Source: Solea solea (taxonomy: Eukaryota; Chordata; Actinopteri; Pleuronectiformes; Soleidae). From it: DNA of 64,000 nucleotides. The notes below the pieces were generated by a model, which was not told where the DNA came from, did no database searches, and was given only the letters and a program-made list of their open reading frames with translations. The DNA lies in the NCBI RefSeq assembly GCF_958295425.1, contig NC_081150.1, positions 6,881,001 to 6,945,000 of the forward strand, in the 5' to 3' direction. This document shows positions 25,875 to 37,915 of this stretch, piece after piece. How positions within the stretch are numbered: position 1 is the stretch's first letter; every line of letters begins with the position of its first letter. The position numbers and the translations under genes are program-made.

Positions 25875-26070
25875 TAGGGATTCACGATATTATCACATCA
25901 CCATAGCTATATCTGCTGTAAGATGATTATGCAAATATTATGTTACCTGACAGAAGAGAGACTAAATGACATTTGCAGTTACGTGCAAGGGTAAAACACA
26001 TATTTATTGGTATCTGTTATCAGGCTAAGCACCGCCAATATATTGGATACTGGCAAAAAGTCCAATATCA
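25875..26070. mobile_element. hAT-like non-autonomous remnant
   Basis: The left edge reads TAGGGATTCACGATATTATC and the right edge GGCAAAAAGTCCAATATC, with TATTGGTATC words between. This is the pattern of the teleost hAT elements that start near AGGG(A/G)TGCACGATATT and end with the inverse. The right end has lost its terminal bases and no transposase remains. No target duplication could be confirmed. Confidence 0.5.
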
Positions 26071-26082
26071 AATGTTTATTAA

Positions 26083-26590
26083 TGTTGCAGTTTGTCACTT
26101 TTATTGTTTTACTGTTTGGTCATTGTGAAAAGAAACGGTGGAATATTATTAGTTTTTCGGTGACTCTGTCAAGCAATGCTATCAGACTTGTCTGAGGGAG
26201 CATTTGTGTGTATACAGCAGCAGTGCAGGGGCGGGTGGGGGCAAGAAGTGTTTATCCTGTCAAACTGCTGAAGTAGTAAAATTCATTTCTGAAACTTTTT
26301 GGTGGGCGCTTCTTTGTGTTTCCGTCATACTCCGAGTTTACTGGCATCTCATTTTACTGGTACAGTGATGCTCCGTTTCCTCCTTCTGAACAAATCACTC
26401 ACTGTGTGCAGCACAGGAATGTTGCTAGGCGACTCAAGAGCCAAACACCGCTATACTGACAAACACAGAGAGTTGTGTGTGTGTGTGTGTGTGGAGTTCA
26501 TAAACTTAATTAGTATTGTGTGAACTCATTTGACAATGGTTTGAATCTAATTTGTTTATAATCAAAAGTTACACACTACAGTTTGTTTTT
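26083..26590 (+). mobile_element. TTAA-flanked MITE, family A copy 1
   Basis: TTAA at 26079-26082 precedes TGTTGCAGTTTGTCACTTTT. The right end, ATCAAAAGTTACACACTACA (to 26580), is its imperfect inverse, and a TTAA follows at 26591-26594. The interior aligns along its length with 59537-59914, for example GTGTGCAGCACAGGAATGTT here against GTGTGCAGCGTGGGAATGTT there. A (TG)n tract (26474-26493) has grown inside it. TTAA target sites are used by piggyBac and Kolobok transposons; which one mobilised this family is unknown. There is no coding capacity. Confidence 0.7.
26474..26493. repeat. (TG)n microsatellite inside a MITE
   Basis: Ten TG units lying within family A copy 1. The equivalent place in the copy at 59537 has only GTGTGTGG, so the tract expanded after insertion. 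Confidence 0.9.
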
Positions 26591-27386
26591 TTAAACAAAC
26601 AAAGTGTGTGGTAATCATACACACTGATCACCATAGCAATTCAAGATTTGATAATAAATGTGTTATTTCTAAAGGTAATATTTAAAACAATGAAAGAAAA
26701 TAAATATTTGTATTCCCAGAGATCAGGTTGTGAAAGCACAGCAAAGATGACATTAGAGCAGCAGTGCTTCAGGAGCGTGAATGTGGTCAGTACACACATG
26801 ACGAACAGGAAATAATCAACACTTGCACACCTATCACTTTGTCAATCATCAATCTCAAGTTAGACACCCTGAGTATTTCCTTTACTTGTAATTATTAGTG
26901 CGTGCTCACCCTGTCACAGCTCTTCGGTTGACATGCTGTGGGAAGGGAGTGTGTCTGGTGTGTGTCTGTTTCCTCCACCAGCTGCGTTTGTGCACTGCAG
27001 GTTGTACATGAGGGCCATATCTCCAGAACCAACTGCCCGCCTGGCTTTTCCTGCAAAAACACACACCCATACACACAGCTACTCTGGCTGTTTGATTTCC
27101 CACACACTCCTTCCTTCCTCTCTGTATCATTTCATGGAAAGAATCACAGAGGAACACAGACAGACCAAGAGAAGAGAGAGAACCAGGACCAATACATAGT
27201 CGGTTTAGAAAGAACGTTAGGATTAACTCTAACCTCTCTTAGTAAAACAAATAGATAAAAGCATCATAATTTCTCAGCATTTGAATGTGTGTGAGTTGCT
27301 TTAGTTCAGTGCTTTCTGTGTAGATTCTCATTCATTCAGAAATGTCTTTGAATCAGGTGTAGATTTGAATCTGCTCATTTGTTGGT

Positions 27387-27560
27387 TAGTTCCACTCTCT
27401 TGAGCGAAATATCTCAGGAAGGCCTTGAAGGCATCATTGTATTTTGCACAGGTGAAAGATCAAAGATCAATATTTGTGGCCATACCTTAAGAAATTGTAT
27501 GCAAATTAACGACACAATGCGTATATATCCAAACAATGAAGGTTCAACATATTTGTTACA
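27387..27560. repeat. Degenerate interspersed repeat, teleost type
   Basis: The string TCTTGAGCGAAATATCTCAGG followed by GGCCTTGA, then ATTTGTGGCCATACCTTAAG, matches by memory a dispersed fish repeat built from 'ATATCTCAGGAACGCCTTGA...GGCCATAACTCAAGAATTC' style sequence. It is broken and its ends are unclear. A 72-codon frame over it is incidental. Confidence 0.5.
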
Positions 27561-30500
27561 CCTTAATGATTTGCGACAGCTCTTTTGTGGTCATTAGGGA
27601 CTGTGGTTGTGTATTTCCTATACCTGACTGTTTGGCTGAGGCATATAAACCTGAGGCAGTTAATCTTTTGTTTTCCTGTAAAAAGGACAGGTTTTGTGAC
27701 ACTGCTGAATATTTAGAGGCAAAAACGTGTGAAGTTGTGTTTACTGAGTAAAGATGACACACCTGCTTCATGAGCAACAGCCACGAGTCTTCAGGAGCAG
27801 AGCAGTGCAGTGCAGACATCAGCCCACAGTGCTTGGTGCTTGACTGTTGAAAAAGAATAGGAGAGCAATAAGAAAACATCTTGAAATGTTTGCAAGTCCC
27901 AGACTTCCTCAAGCTAACAATGTTTATTTCCCACAAACCTCAAAAAGACATGCACATGCAATGCTGTGTCCGGGTAGAGGAAAGAATCTCGATACCTACA
28001 TGTATTATAATATTAGCTTGAATGATTATTTGTCTTGCTTGCACTGATATGATGTTGTAAATTGTGTAAGTATAGTAAATTGTGAAAGTATAGTATTTGT
28101 ATCAATTAAAGTTTTCAGGAAAAACAAACCAGAAATGTGATGCATGAAGATGCATCGATCATTATTCTACAATCAAATCAAACGTCTCTTTATCAGAATT
28201 GAATCATATGAAATTGTGAAATTACCCAGAGCCATACCATCGCTACAACCTAATGGTTTGTACTTTTGTTGCTGCCACTTGCAGATGACTTGCTGCTGCT
28301 GGAGCTCATGAAATAGCTGGTTTATAAAATAATGCCTGCTTGTGTTCTTATTTGTCAAGCACCAAATGGTTGCTTTGCTTTTGAGAGCGGAGAATAGACA
28401 GACATCCAAGTCCTTACGCCTTTAGAGTTCAAGACCGCTGTCAGATTAGAAATATGTAGCTGATGAGGCTGGGTCCACTTAAACAGACTTTGGTAATCTT
28501 ATGATTATATCAGGTTTTGGTTTGAGGGGCGTTGAAAGGGATATTATGAGGCACCACAGGGGAGCTTGAAATCCCGTAAAAGTTATGAGATGTGTCATTA
28601 GCATACGGAGCAAAAGTGCGTAGAGTTAAATATCTCCTCTTTTACACATCCCCTCAGGTGATGGCTAATGATAAAGGCAGTTCACTGAAAATGGCAGCAT
28701 CTTCTCCCTGGGACTGGTTCCCTCAGGGCACGCAAACTTTTGCAAGTCAGTCAATAAATTGATTTAAATGTAGCCAAAGAGCAAGGCCTCACCACTATTT
28801 AATGTCTCTCCATTAGTGACAAATCCTCAAAGTAGTCACATCGTAAAAAAAAAAGCAGGATGAATCTCAGCAAATCAATTTAAAGTCTAATCTACAATGT
28901 TTTTGGTAGTTGTGTTTTTGTATATGCAGACCCATGAGAGGGATCTTTAAGGTCCATAATGGCTTAATGTGTAAGTAGTGGTGGTTGTGGAGAGTGCGGT
29001 CATTAGCGTAGAGGCTGGTGAGAATAAATGCTCCTGCATCATTAGGCAGGTTCCCGGTGCTTTCAAGCCTTCTCCTCTTCCATCTGACATCACAAATAAT
29101 CCAATCAATCACCACATCTCGCCCATGACGTGAATTCTTGACTTACGGTCGCTGAATATGACTCACAGAAAATAATTGGAACATTGTAACTTGAGGAGAA
29201 ATCAGCGATGTGGTGCTGCAGTTGTTATGAGATATATGTTATATGTATGAACTGTGTACATGAGCCTTAAGCTGTAAATACTGAGTGTGCGCGCGTGCGT
29301 GTATGTTTGTCTGTCAACCAAGCCTGCTAAGATTGTGCAGCCGTGTGAACACAAGCAAAACGATTCCTCTTGTGTCTCCACTAGATTCCATGGGAATGGT
29401 GGGTTGCCATAGCGAACATCACTGTAGCAAATGCCTCTGATGCGACAGCTTACCAGTTCCCGCGTTGAATGAGTCGTCTCGTTTACTTTCCACTTGCTTC
29501 TCTTTTCCCCCCTTTTGCTTTCATTCTGTCATTTTAATTTCTCCACGGGTTCATAAAGAGAGTGGGTTTCACAATTGGTCTGTCATGGAGCAGGTGTTTC
29601 AGGCTCCATACACTGCAACTGTCTTACTTAGGTAGTGTGAAATGATTTCAGAGTACTAATGGTTCTCTACACCTCCACACAGGCTTCTCTGCTGTTTACC
29701 AGCCACCAGCTCGACCCTTTAATGATATCTTGCATGGCAGGTCGAATAGGGTCGCACTCAAATACAACAGACATGTTGCAGATGAAAAAAACCATTAGCT
29801 CCGTGTCCCAATGCTGTGATATGGACATCATTAGAAGCCTCATGAGGGCACTTTGAAGATTTTCTGTACAGCAAATGCAGTTTCTATCACTTTGATCTCA
29901 CAGCCATGGCTGATGGAGGGATACAATGTGCTACTGTTCAGCAGAACCATTGCCACCATGGACACAGAGGGAAAAATGCAAAAGGCTCTATCTTTTTATA
30001 GAAGCGTCCAATAATATCTGGCATTGCTATGTATGCCTCGGGGTCAAGCAGTGTGCGTATGTGTTTGCATGTGTGTGGCGCGAAAGATTAAAAAAATCAA
30101 CTGTGTAACAACCAGCAATTAATGTTTTCAGTCGCTTCTAACATATGCAAGCACATGAGAACATATACTTTATATACGCACACATACCCCTGGCCTATTT
30201 GGTCATTTGTGGCGATGCCAGGTCATGCTATGTGAAAGTACCCTAGAAGGAGAAAACTGAGTGCATGCGTCACAACGTAAACAGCACCTGTGGTGCTATT
30301 GCAGATAATGGCATGCATGTGGTTTTACAAAAGCTGCACACATAATCATGTACCCATGTAGAAACTGCATACATAAGCTATGTTCAGATTGATAATATGA
30401 CATTCCCATTCTTAGCCACAAGTGTCTGAAAGCATCTGAAAGCAACTGTCCTCTCAAACAGTACCTAATGCCTTTTTGCGTGTGTCATTTTTGCATAAGT

Positions 30501-30921
30501 TAATATGGTGAGCGCCCAAAGGGGAAATTCAGAAACAGAAGCTATCGCAGTGGATTTGTGGGTGAGATTTCGCTGTAAAAGATGGCACTCTCCCACATTG
30601 TTGTTTGATTTTGCTGTGTTGCCGCCACATGTCGAGGACGTAAACACATAGTGCATTTGTGCTATTGCTGCATGTCGAAGGCACCAGCGCTCAGAGCATG
30701 AATGTTCTCACTCTTGTTGAATTGGCTTCATATTGGATAAATATCTGACCTAGGACCACAAACTGAAGTGACTTGATCAGATTTTTGAACACACAGCACT
30801 AAAAAAACTCAGATCGGACATGGATCACTTTAGTTTGACAATGTGAACATGTCTGTCAACCATGTGAACATAACCTAGACGTAAGCACACTCACATTGAC
30901 TCCTTTTGTCTTTTCCTGCAG

Positions 30922-30999
30922 GATTCTACCACTGTGACCCCAGTGACTCTAACAGTTGACCCCAAAGGCTACTTCCTGTATTGGACTGACCAGAACAAG
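30922..30999 (+). CDS. plcb1: plcb1 coding exon 2 (residues 34-59), start of the PH domain
   Basis: Twenty-six codons reading [18 protein letters not shown] then LYWTDQNK, in phase 0 at both ends. The DST.VTP...DP.G.F..YWTDQNK pattern is that of PLCB1; PLCB3 has YWTGPN at the same place as I remember it. The residues are the first beta strands of the N-terminal PH domain, which in the PLC-beta family helps membrane and G-protein engagement. The acceptor is a strong pyrimidine tract ending CTGCAG and the donor is GTAAGA. The exon length equals that of mammalian PLCB1 as recalled. It continues the frame of 24867-24965 and joins 57980-58048. No stop or frameshift is present. Confidence 0.95.
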
Positions 31000-31022
31000 G
31001 TAAGACACCGCACCACAATGAC

Positions 31023-31045
31023 AAAAAAAAAAAAAAAAAAAAAAA
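31023..31045. repeat. Poly(A) run of 23
   Basis: A pure A tract only 24 bases after the exon 2 donor. It could be the tail of an old retroposon or simple slippage; nothing retroposon-like is recognisable beside it. Confidence 0.95.
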
Positions 31046-34000
31046 TACAAAAGTGTAACCCAAAACCTAACCCTCATAGAAGGCACTTGAAACCTGTTTC
31101 TCTGTGAAAGTAGAAGATAAAAATCACACCACAGGCAACGTCTTCCTCTGCAAAAATGAGTTCATTATCACAGCAGCAGTAATCCTTGTCAGTTTGGAAA
31201 TGTTTAACATCAAATTAGCAGCAGTGTGTTTGCACATACAGTATGTGATTGGCCAACACAGTGCACTGTCAGAAAGCTTGCACTGCACTATGATAAAGGT
31301 AAAGACAGGACTATATGTTGTGCTATTCTTCATTCATATTTCTCCCTGAGCCCTTTATAGCCTGCAGCCACTGATGCACTCACAGTCGTCTTAGTGAGGA
31401 AGTCTGAATCTTCCCCAGTGGGTTTGTTGGAATGAATGCTTTTAGTAGTGAAGGGAGTAAATCCAGGAATAAATTTAGGTGCAAGGAGCTTTAGTGTCAT
31501 TCGACTTGTTAAAGCCCCGCTGAGTAAGAAGGGGAATATACCAAAGGAAAAAAAACAAACTACTGTCTGTTTGGTTATCTCTAGTCAATGTGAAAAAGAC
31601 TTAACCCTCCCACTTTGTTGTTAGCAGCATAGAATCTGTATACAATATAATCTTCTCTCACAATGAGGTCAGCCATCCGGAAACTATCTGAATTTCCACA
31701 CCATTTCAATCGTGTTGCACTGGAACGTTCCAGTGCTTTAGGAAAGCAATTAATTCTAACCACAAGGATATCATTTATCTACATGTCTCACAGGAAGTTG
31801 CTAGAAACTACCCACGTTTATCTACCACTGTCATCTGACAGTAATAATTACCATGGCAACACCAAAAGAATTTGTGCCGGCCACATGAGGTGAGCAAGCT
31901 GTAATGATTACAGCCATGTTTCTTAGAAAAAACTTTGTCTCTGTAACAATGTAGACATACATTGTTAATAAAAGACACACACAAGATCAAAAATATCATT
32001 TATTTGACACATTGGGATTCTTTACAGGCTACTTTCAGGGTCTTTTTGTCTTTGATTTGCTAGCTGTTGCCATTTTTAAAATGTGTTCATCACCACATTG
32101 ACCCATCTTCCATTCATAATCCATGTAGCACATCAGGAAGTGAGGTTCATCCACTCCAGATTAAGCTTCTGAAAAGAGCAGTTCTGAAAGAAAGGGGACA
32201 GAAATCTAATCTGCTGCACCTGAAGTGCTTAACATGACACCTGTGAGAGTATGCCGTAGCGCATTGTGCTTTGTCTTTGCTTCAGTTATGGCTTTCATAA
32301 TAGCGGGAAGGAAGTTGTGATTTTTAAGTTACCTGATCCTGTAAGACTGTAAACTTATCCTGTTGAGTGCTTGCCCTCCCTTTAAGTCTTTCCATTATTT
32401 GCCTTTTCTTTTTCTGCAAAAACACATTTGAGTCTCTGCCAGTCCGACGCAGCTATTCTTCAAAAACCAATCCAGCTCCGAGCATCTTGACGAGCATAAT
32501 GTGCTTCTGTTCTATTTGTGTGTATAACTGTTAGAGGTAGACTAATTAATAGCCATCATTGATTTTATGTTTGCCTAGATGAGGATATTTCACTGGAGCC
32601 ATGCAAGGGTATAGACAGGAGTGCTGACCGAGACTTTACCCCTGCACACATACCTCTGCGCACAAACGCACACATAAGCACGTCATTTATGAGTGTGCTG
32701 CTTCTACTGTTTGGTAGAGCGTATTAAAAAAAGATGGGTTGCCTCCAAGGTCTATGTACAGTTCTAATAAGCAGTCAATAGGGAAGGGGAGAGGAAGATG
32801 CAGACGACTATACTTTATTTGACGCCTTGTTTGTTTTTCAATGTGGAAAAGTGTGTGTCTGTGACAGGAGTCAACAAGCGCTTAGTGTCATTTTCCATCA
32901 AGGAAATTGAGAGAGCCTCTTTGGCATCCATTTGTCGTTATTTCCGCTGTCTTTGGCATAAAGGAAGGATTTTGAATGGCAAAGCGTTTGTCTGTGTGTG
33001 TTTACATATGTGACTGTCTGTTCTCTCTCTCAACATTGACAGCAGTCGTGCTGCACACATAATAATTCAAACTGATGTCATGCACAGTCCGCACAGAACT
33101 CTATTAGGGCATACAAGAAAGGCAAAGCCTACGGTATATTCCTCAGGCCCATAATCAATGGAAAATAGTGTATGTTTATGAAGATGTCTGCTCTTGTGTT
33201 TTTGCTGGAGTTTATGCACGATGTGGCCGCACATCTGTTCAACAGACCAATTTAAACAAGCTACAATGCTCCGTGCAGTTGTTATGTGTTTGTTAGAGAC
33301 CCAGTCTGATGGCCTGCAGAGTAAAAGCATTCCTCAGATTCTTCAGGAGCACAGCAGAACTGTAGCCAGTGTGCCCGCCGTGCTCACTTTCAAACACACA
33401 TTGTCACTGATGAACACAGTTCTCTTGCACATGTCAGACTGACTATTTCCTGGAGGCCTTTCTTAAGGATTCTCTCTGTGATAGAGAGAAAAAGCAATTT
33501 TTATTCATCTTTACTTTTATTTATCCAGTACTATGAATTATTTATTAACTCATCCCGGGTAAAATTCCAAGTTCAGTCAGTCTGAAGTCATGAATCTGAT
33601 TTCTTTCGACTTGACGTGACACAATCGACACAGACAGCTCAACCTTGACTTTAATACCAAATGCTCCTGACTCACCTTTGACGTAGAATTACTTCAATTC
33701 CTGCTGAAGATCAATGATTAAAATTCACCATATCAACTTTTTAATGACAGCAGTTATATTTTAAATCAGTCCAATCACAGCTAATTAGATTGCATGAGCA
33801 GAAGGGAAAGGTGTTTTTGGCAGTGCACGTCAGCGGTAATTATTTAACTTTGTGTGAAATCAGACTGTAAACAAATGTGAAATCAATAAGCCCTTGACAC
33901 AGTCAGTGCTGGAATTGATTATTAATCCAAGCTTTGTTGGCATAAATATTACATTTAGAATCAGTAAATAACTGACATTTCTGACGTACGGGAAAACGGA

Positions 34001-34559
34001 AATATGATTAGCATGACGCGGTATAGGAAAACGAGTAAAAGAAGTAAAGGTTATGAACTTACGTACAAAATTTGTTTGCCAACCATCAAGATCAGGAAAC
34101 ACAAGCAGTCAACTTAACTGTATAAAATGAAAACAATGGCTAAAGAAAATCTTTTGTCCTCTTATCTTTTATAAAGTTGTCATCGTTTTTTCTCTTCAAG
34201 TGGGAACAGTGATCAGTAACACATTTCAAAGTGAGAAAAAAAACACATTTTGCACTAATGAGGGGTTTCTCTTTGAGAACGTGAATGAAATTTGTCAGTG
34301 GAAACACAGTTATTGAGACAGAGAGACAAGTTCCTCTGTCAGAGTCTGATCCAGCAGTGGATTTCAGCTATGTTTTAAGATGAAAAATACAAAGATTAGT
34401 TGTGAATACATTGCCAGATCTCTTTAAGTTTGCTGTTTGATTCCTCCAGTTTCATCTCAAAGCTTTTTATAGAAGTCACAGTAAGTTGTGCAGACAATTC
34501 GGCCTCAGCTTTAGTAAGCTTGTATTTTGAGAATGATTTGTTGGAACACTAACATGATA

Positions 34560-35250
34560 CTCTCATTGATTTCTGATAGTCTGTCTGGGCAACCGAGGTG
34601 ACTTAACAATAGCAGCAGCAGCTGACAAGATAATTGAAGACATCCTGGTTTCAGAGATAAGCTTAATCTGTTTCATTCACGTCACCCCTATCACTGGTGG
34701 ACTCTTACCAAAAGAGCAGATTTAAGATGAGGAAGTTATTAAAGTTAATGTATCTCTCCTTTCCCTTTGGGTAGAAACAGGTAGAAACTGTGTGGATTCT
34801 AGTGTGAGTGGTTGCAGGATGCCAGTGAAACCAATTGGAACTCATCAATCAAAGAGAGTGGTTGCTATCAACAAATCATTTGTAGTTCTATGAAGGGCTG
34901 TGAAACTAGATTGGAGCTCTTCATAAAGATTATTTAACAGAGATTGACGTGGACCTGGACTGCAGATGTTCTCTTAAGTCATTTGGCAAGAAACGGTTAA
35001 ATTGGAAATTGGTCTGAAGTTATTGTGGCTGTTTGGATCAGTACCAGGTTTCTTGGGTATAGGAGTTATGGCAGCTGTTTTGAGAGATGACGGAACCTAC
35101 CCAGATGTCACAGAGGAGTGGATGCTGTCAGGAATAAGAGAGGATAAGTAGGGAAGACAGACTTTTGACCAGCTGATTTGGCAGGGGGTTTAACTGACAG
35201 GTGGAAGATTTTTGATTTTTCAGTAAGACAAGATTTTTCAATAACACTTG
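34560..35250. repeat. Degenerate interspersed repeat, teleost type
   Basis: Tracts such as AAATTGGTCTGAAGTTATTG preceded by AAATTGG (about 34999-35023), ACCAGGTTTCTTGGGTATAG and GAGTTATGGCAGCTGTTTTG (about 35043-35081), and GTGAAACTAGATTGGAGCTC (about 34900-34919) follow the order of a long dispersed repeat common in teleosts, the same one I suspect at 2265-2500. There are many small indels and no intact frame. Confidence is highest for 34790-35145. Confidence 0.5.
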
Positions 35251-35772
35251 GGAGTTTAAAAGTGGAGGAGGGAGCTAAAGAGGGATTAGAATACACTTTA
35301 CTAAGTGTACTAGATGCTGACTGGGATAAATAGGTTTATTTGGAGGTGAAATCTTTCACTTTTAGCATTTAAAAAGGACACGAAGGTGTGACAGTGGCCA
35401 GACGAGGAGCTTAAAGTGTATCGCACACATTAACAGTTGCACAAGTGGCAGCCAACTCAATACGCACATCCACAAACACACAGTTACACATGTAACACAC
35501 ACACTAACATTCCTAAAGTGTCCAACCAGGAACAGGTGTTTCTTTCGAAGGTTAAAAATAACTTCTCTTCTTATTGGTTGAGCCTGCTTTCAATGGGAGG
35601 AGCTTTGCAACACTGCGAGGTGGACTGACTCACTCAAATGAACAGCCTTTTGGTTTTGTTGCCATGGTTGCCGTGCAGCAGCAGCACACACCTTGGAAAT
35701 GTCACATTATTCTTTGCCCCCCCTGCTTATATTCTGAGAATGTAGATACTCTGAAACTGATATCATTGTTGC

Positions 35773-35774
<2 letters not shown>

Positions 35775-35810
<36 letters not shown>
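35775..35810. repeat. (TG)n microsatellite
   Basis: Eighteen uninterrupted TG units. Confidence 0.97.
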
Positions 35811-35811
<1 letters not shown>

Positions 35812-36502
35812 TTTGCTCGATGTTTGTGTGTGTTCGGCGGCTGTGGTTGTAACAAAAGGTTAAATGCTTTCTCCTGGTTTTTGTGTTTCAGCAGTGGGCA
35901 GTCACAGGACAAGCTCTCAGTATATGGCCTTGAAACGGTGTTCAGAGGTGAAAGATACTTCACCCCAGGCCAAAACCAGATCATGCCATTTTGCAGCGAG
36001 TGAGTGTGTGATATTTATGAATGAGCCTTGTATTGAACCTAATCACAGCATGAGTAAGGCTGTCTTTATACACATAAACAAACACACACCTTTCTTTCTC
36101 TCTGCTTTGTCATTGTGGAGTTCACACATCCGATTCCCCCCACACAGCAATTTTCTGCGATTACCAGCTGCTGCTACTCCAGCCTTCGTCAGCACTATAT
36201 GGGTGTGAAAGACAAAGCAAAAAAGTGCAACCCATCTACTAAAAGTGAATTGCGACCTCTGCCAAGTTTCAGCTTAGTGCGCAGAAGCCCTTTTTCGTCT
36301 GTACCCTTGCTGAGAGAAAGAGATTAAGGGAGTGTGAGAGATAATGAAGAAAAAAAAGGACAAAAATGATGATCAGCGAAGAGGATGACAACTGTCATGT
36401 CCCCTTTATTAGCTGGGGTATCAGTTCAGTGTGTCACTTTGATGGCACATTAGTATTCTGGCAACATAAGTTAGGTTGGTGTTTTACTTTAATTGGCCTT
36501 CA

Positions 36503-36593
36503 AGGTCCAGTGTGTAAGTTTTAGGAGGGTTTATAGGCAGGAGTTAAATATGCTACTCATAAGTATGTTTGTATAAGTGTGTAACTGCTTTAA
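36503..36593 (+). mobile_element. MITE family B copy 1, left part (split by insertion)
   Basis: Starts AGGTCCAGTGTGTAAGTTTT after a degenerate TTCA flank. The first 22 bases match the inverted end of the copy at 39307-39625 (AGCTCCAGTGTGTAAAATGT when reverse-complemented). The element is interrupted at TTAA (36590-36593) by the 1,189-bp element that follows; its other part resumes at 37783. The family is widespread in teleost genomes by memory. Confidence 0.75.
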
Positions 36594-37782
36594 AGAGGCC
36601 ATAGTGTGGTCCTATCTCACTTATATGTGAGATATGGAGGTACAAACATGAAGTCGTTTTTATGGTCAAAAAGCTCCTAGTCGCTGCAAACGAGCCGATG
36701 TAAATGTCTCATCACTGACGCTTTCGTCAGCCGCGCTGTTTCAGACCAAAGCCACACCCGCAGAACACAGACTGTCTTGTGAATGGTCAGCCAACAAGAG
36801 CTTTCCCACTGTCTTGTGATTGGCCAGTTACCTGGAAGTGACGTAATTGGCACGTCAGCTCTCAGACCCGCAGCTCCCCCTCTGGAAAGGCGGATGCACC
36901 GCTAGCAATTATCAAAATATTGATTAATGCCGTCGTCATGATCCCTCGCCGGAATCCCTTACACATTTGATCGGGAGTCTGACCCAGAGTCAGAAGACAC
37001 TGTGACAAGTGAACCACATCCATCACAAAGACTGCTGCAGGACGTCTGTAGCTTGGATAATGTTGTGGTTACCGAGATGATAAACACACACACATGCAAA
37101 TGAAACACGAGCAAACGTGTGTAGCTTAGCCTGTAGCCGGATAATGCTAAACGACAGAACAAGCACACAAAGACAGTTTTACAGTTTGTAAATATTGTAA
37201 TATACGTATTGGCACTGCTCCTTCCTTTAGGTGAAGTTTGGTGCTGTGTCCTGCTTCATATTGCCTGAAGTTTGTGTAACAATCCTCCGTGAAGTGGTTG
37301 CCGCATACATGGAGGTATTTGGGAATTGTAGCAGGGATATTCCTATCAAATATGAAAGATATCCACTAAGCTTTTCTTTGCTCATTAGCGGGGAGCTTGT
37401 GGAGCGTCTGGTATTGTTTATCCCAACCCAGAACAGAGCAAACACTCTTTTTCTACATGTTCTGAACCGATACGCTCAGCAGCTACAACTGGAGTAGTTC
37501 TTCTTCTTCTACGGTTGAAAGTATGTCACCGGATGTGCCCGGACTCTAGTGCGAGGACTAGGAGGCGCTGCTGTTTACAGGAGTGGTGAGATTTGCCAGT
37601 GACATAATTAGTCAACGGAAGTGCCTTGCTGCTTTGTAGAGCTCAGGAAAACAATGAAACCCTGCGCTCTCAGCAGTGGCTGAACTGATTGTTAAGGACT
37701 TTTGGGGGTTTCATAGACGAGCTAATGGCGCAGATACACACCTAAACGCTACGTTTATTGGCACTTCCGGGCTATGGCCTCT
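36594..37782. mobile_element. 1,189-bp TTAA-flanked transposable element, inserted in family B copy 1
   Basis: It starts AGAGGCCATAG and ends CTATGGCCTCT, a perfect 11-bp inverted repeat, and is flanked on both sides by TTAA (36590-36593 and 37783-37786), the hallmark of piggyBac or Kolobok insertion. Inside it has a direct repeat of about 23 bases starting at 36771 and 36808 (ACTGTCTTGTGA-TGG-CAG), and CpG-richer sequence than the intron around it. Short open frames exist (an acidic Ser/Asp/Glu-rich stretch near 36948-37100, and 88 codons at 37231-37497 behind an acceptor-like TTCCTTTAG), but I recognise no transposase domain. It is therefore probably non-autonomous or a decayed internal-deletion copy. 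Confidence 0.8.
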
Positions 37783-37915
37783 TTAAGTATTTATAAGTCG
37801 TTTGGTTTTCATAGCCACAGAATAAGCCGTTTATATTTACTCTTGGCAAGGACCTTTGTTTACCCTGTTTGTGTACAGCAGCCAGGACAGACAAAGCATG
37901 TGTTGGGGTTTTTGA
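37783..37915 (+). mobile_element. MITE family B copy 1, right part (truncated)
   Basis: Resumes at the duplicated TTAA with GTATTTATAAGTCGTTTGG, then AGAATAAGCCGTTTATATTT and CAGCCAGGACAGACAAAGC. The last tract corresponds to the reverse complement of AGTTTGTCCATTGTGGGCT in the copy at 39307. The far end with its ACACACTGGACCT-type terminus is missing, so the copy was truncated or has decayed. Confidence 0.65.

Larger units (their letters stand above)
24966..30921 (+). other. plcb1 intron 1 (5,956 bp)
   Basis: Bounded by GTAAGT and by a TTTTGTCTTTTCCTGCAG acceptor. No exon is recognised inside. It contains a (CAA)n repeat, a hAT-like remnant, a TTAA-flanked MITE, a degraded interspersed repeat near 27387-27560, mixed GT/GA/GC alternating tracts at about 25216-25275, and otherwise unique-looking DNA. 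The part at 28440-28700 is high-complexity with no repeat signature and could be conserved regulatory DNA, but this is a guess. Confidence 0.85.
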
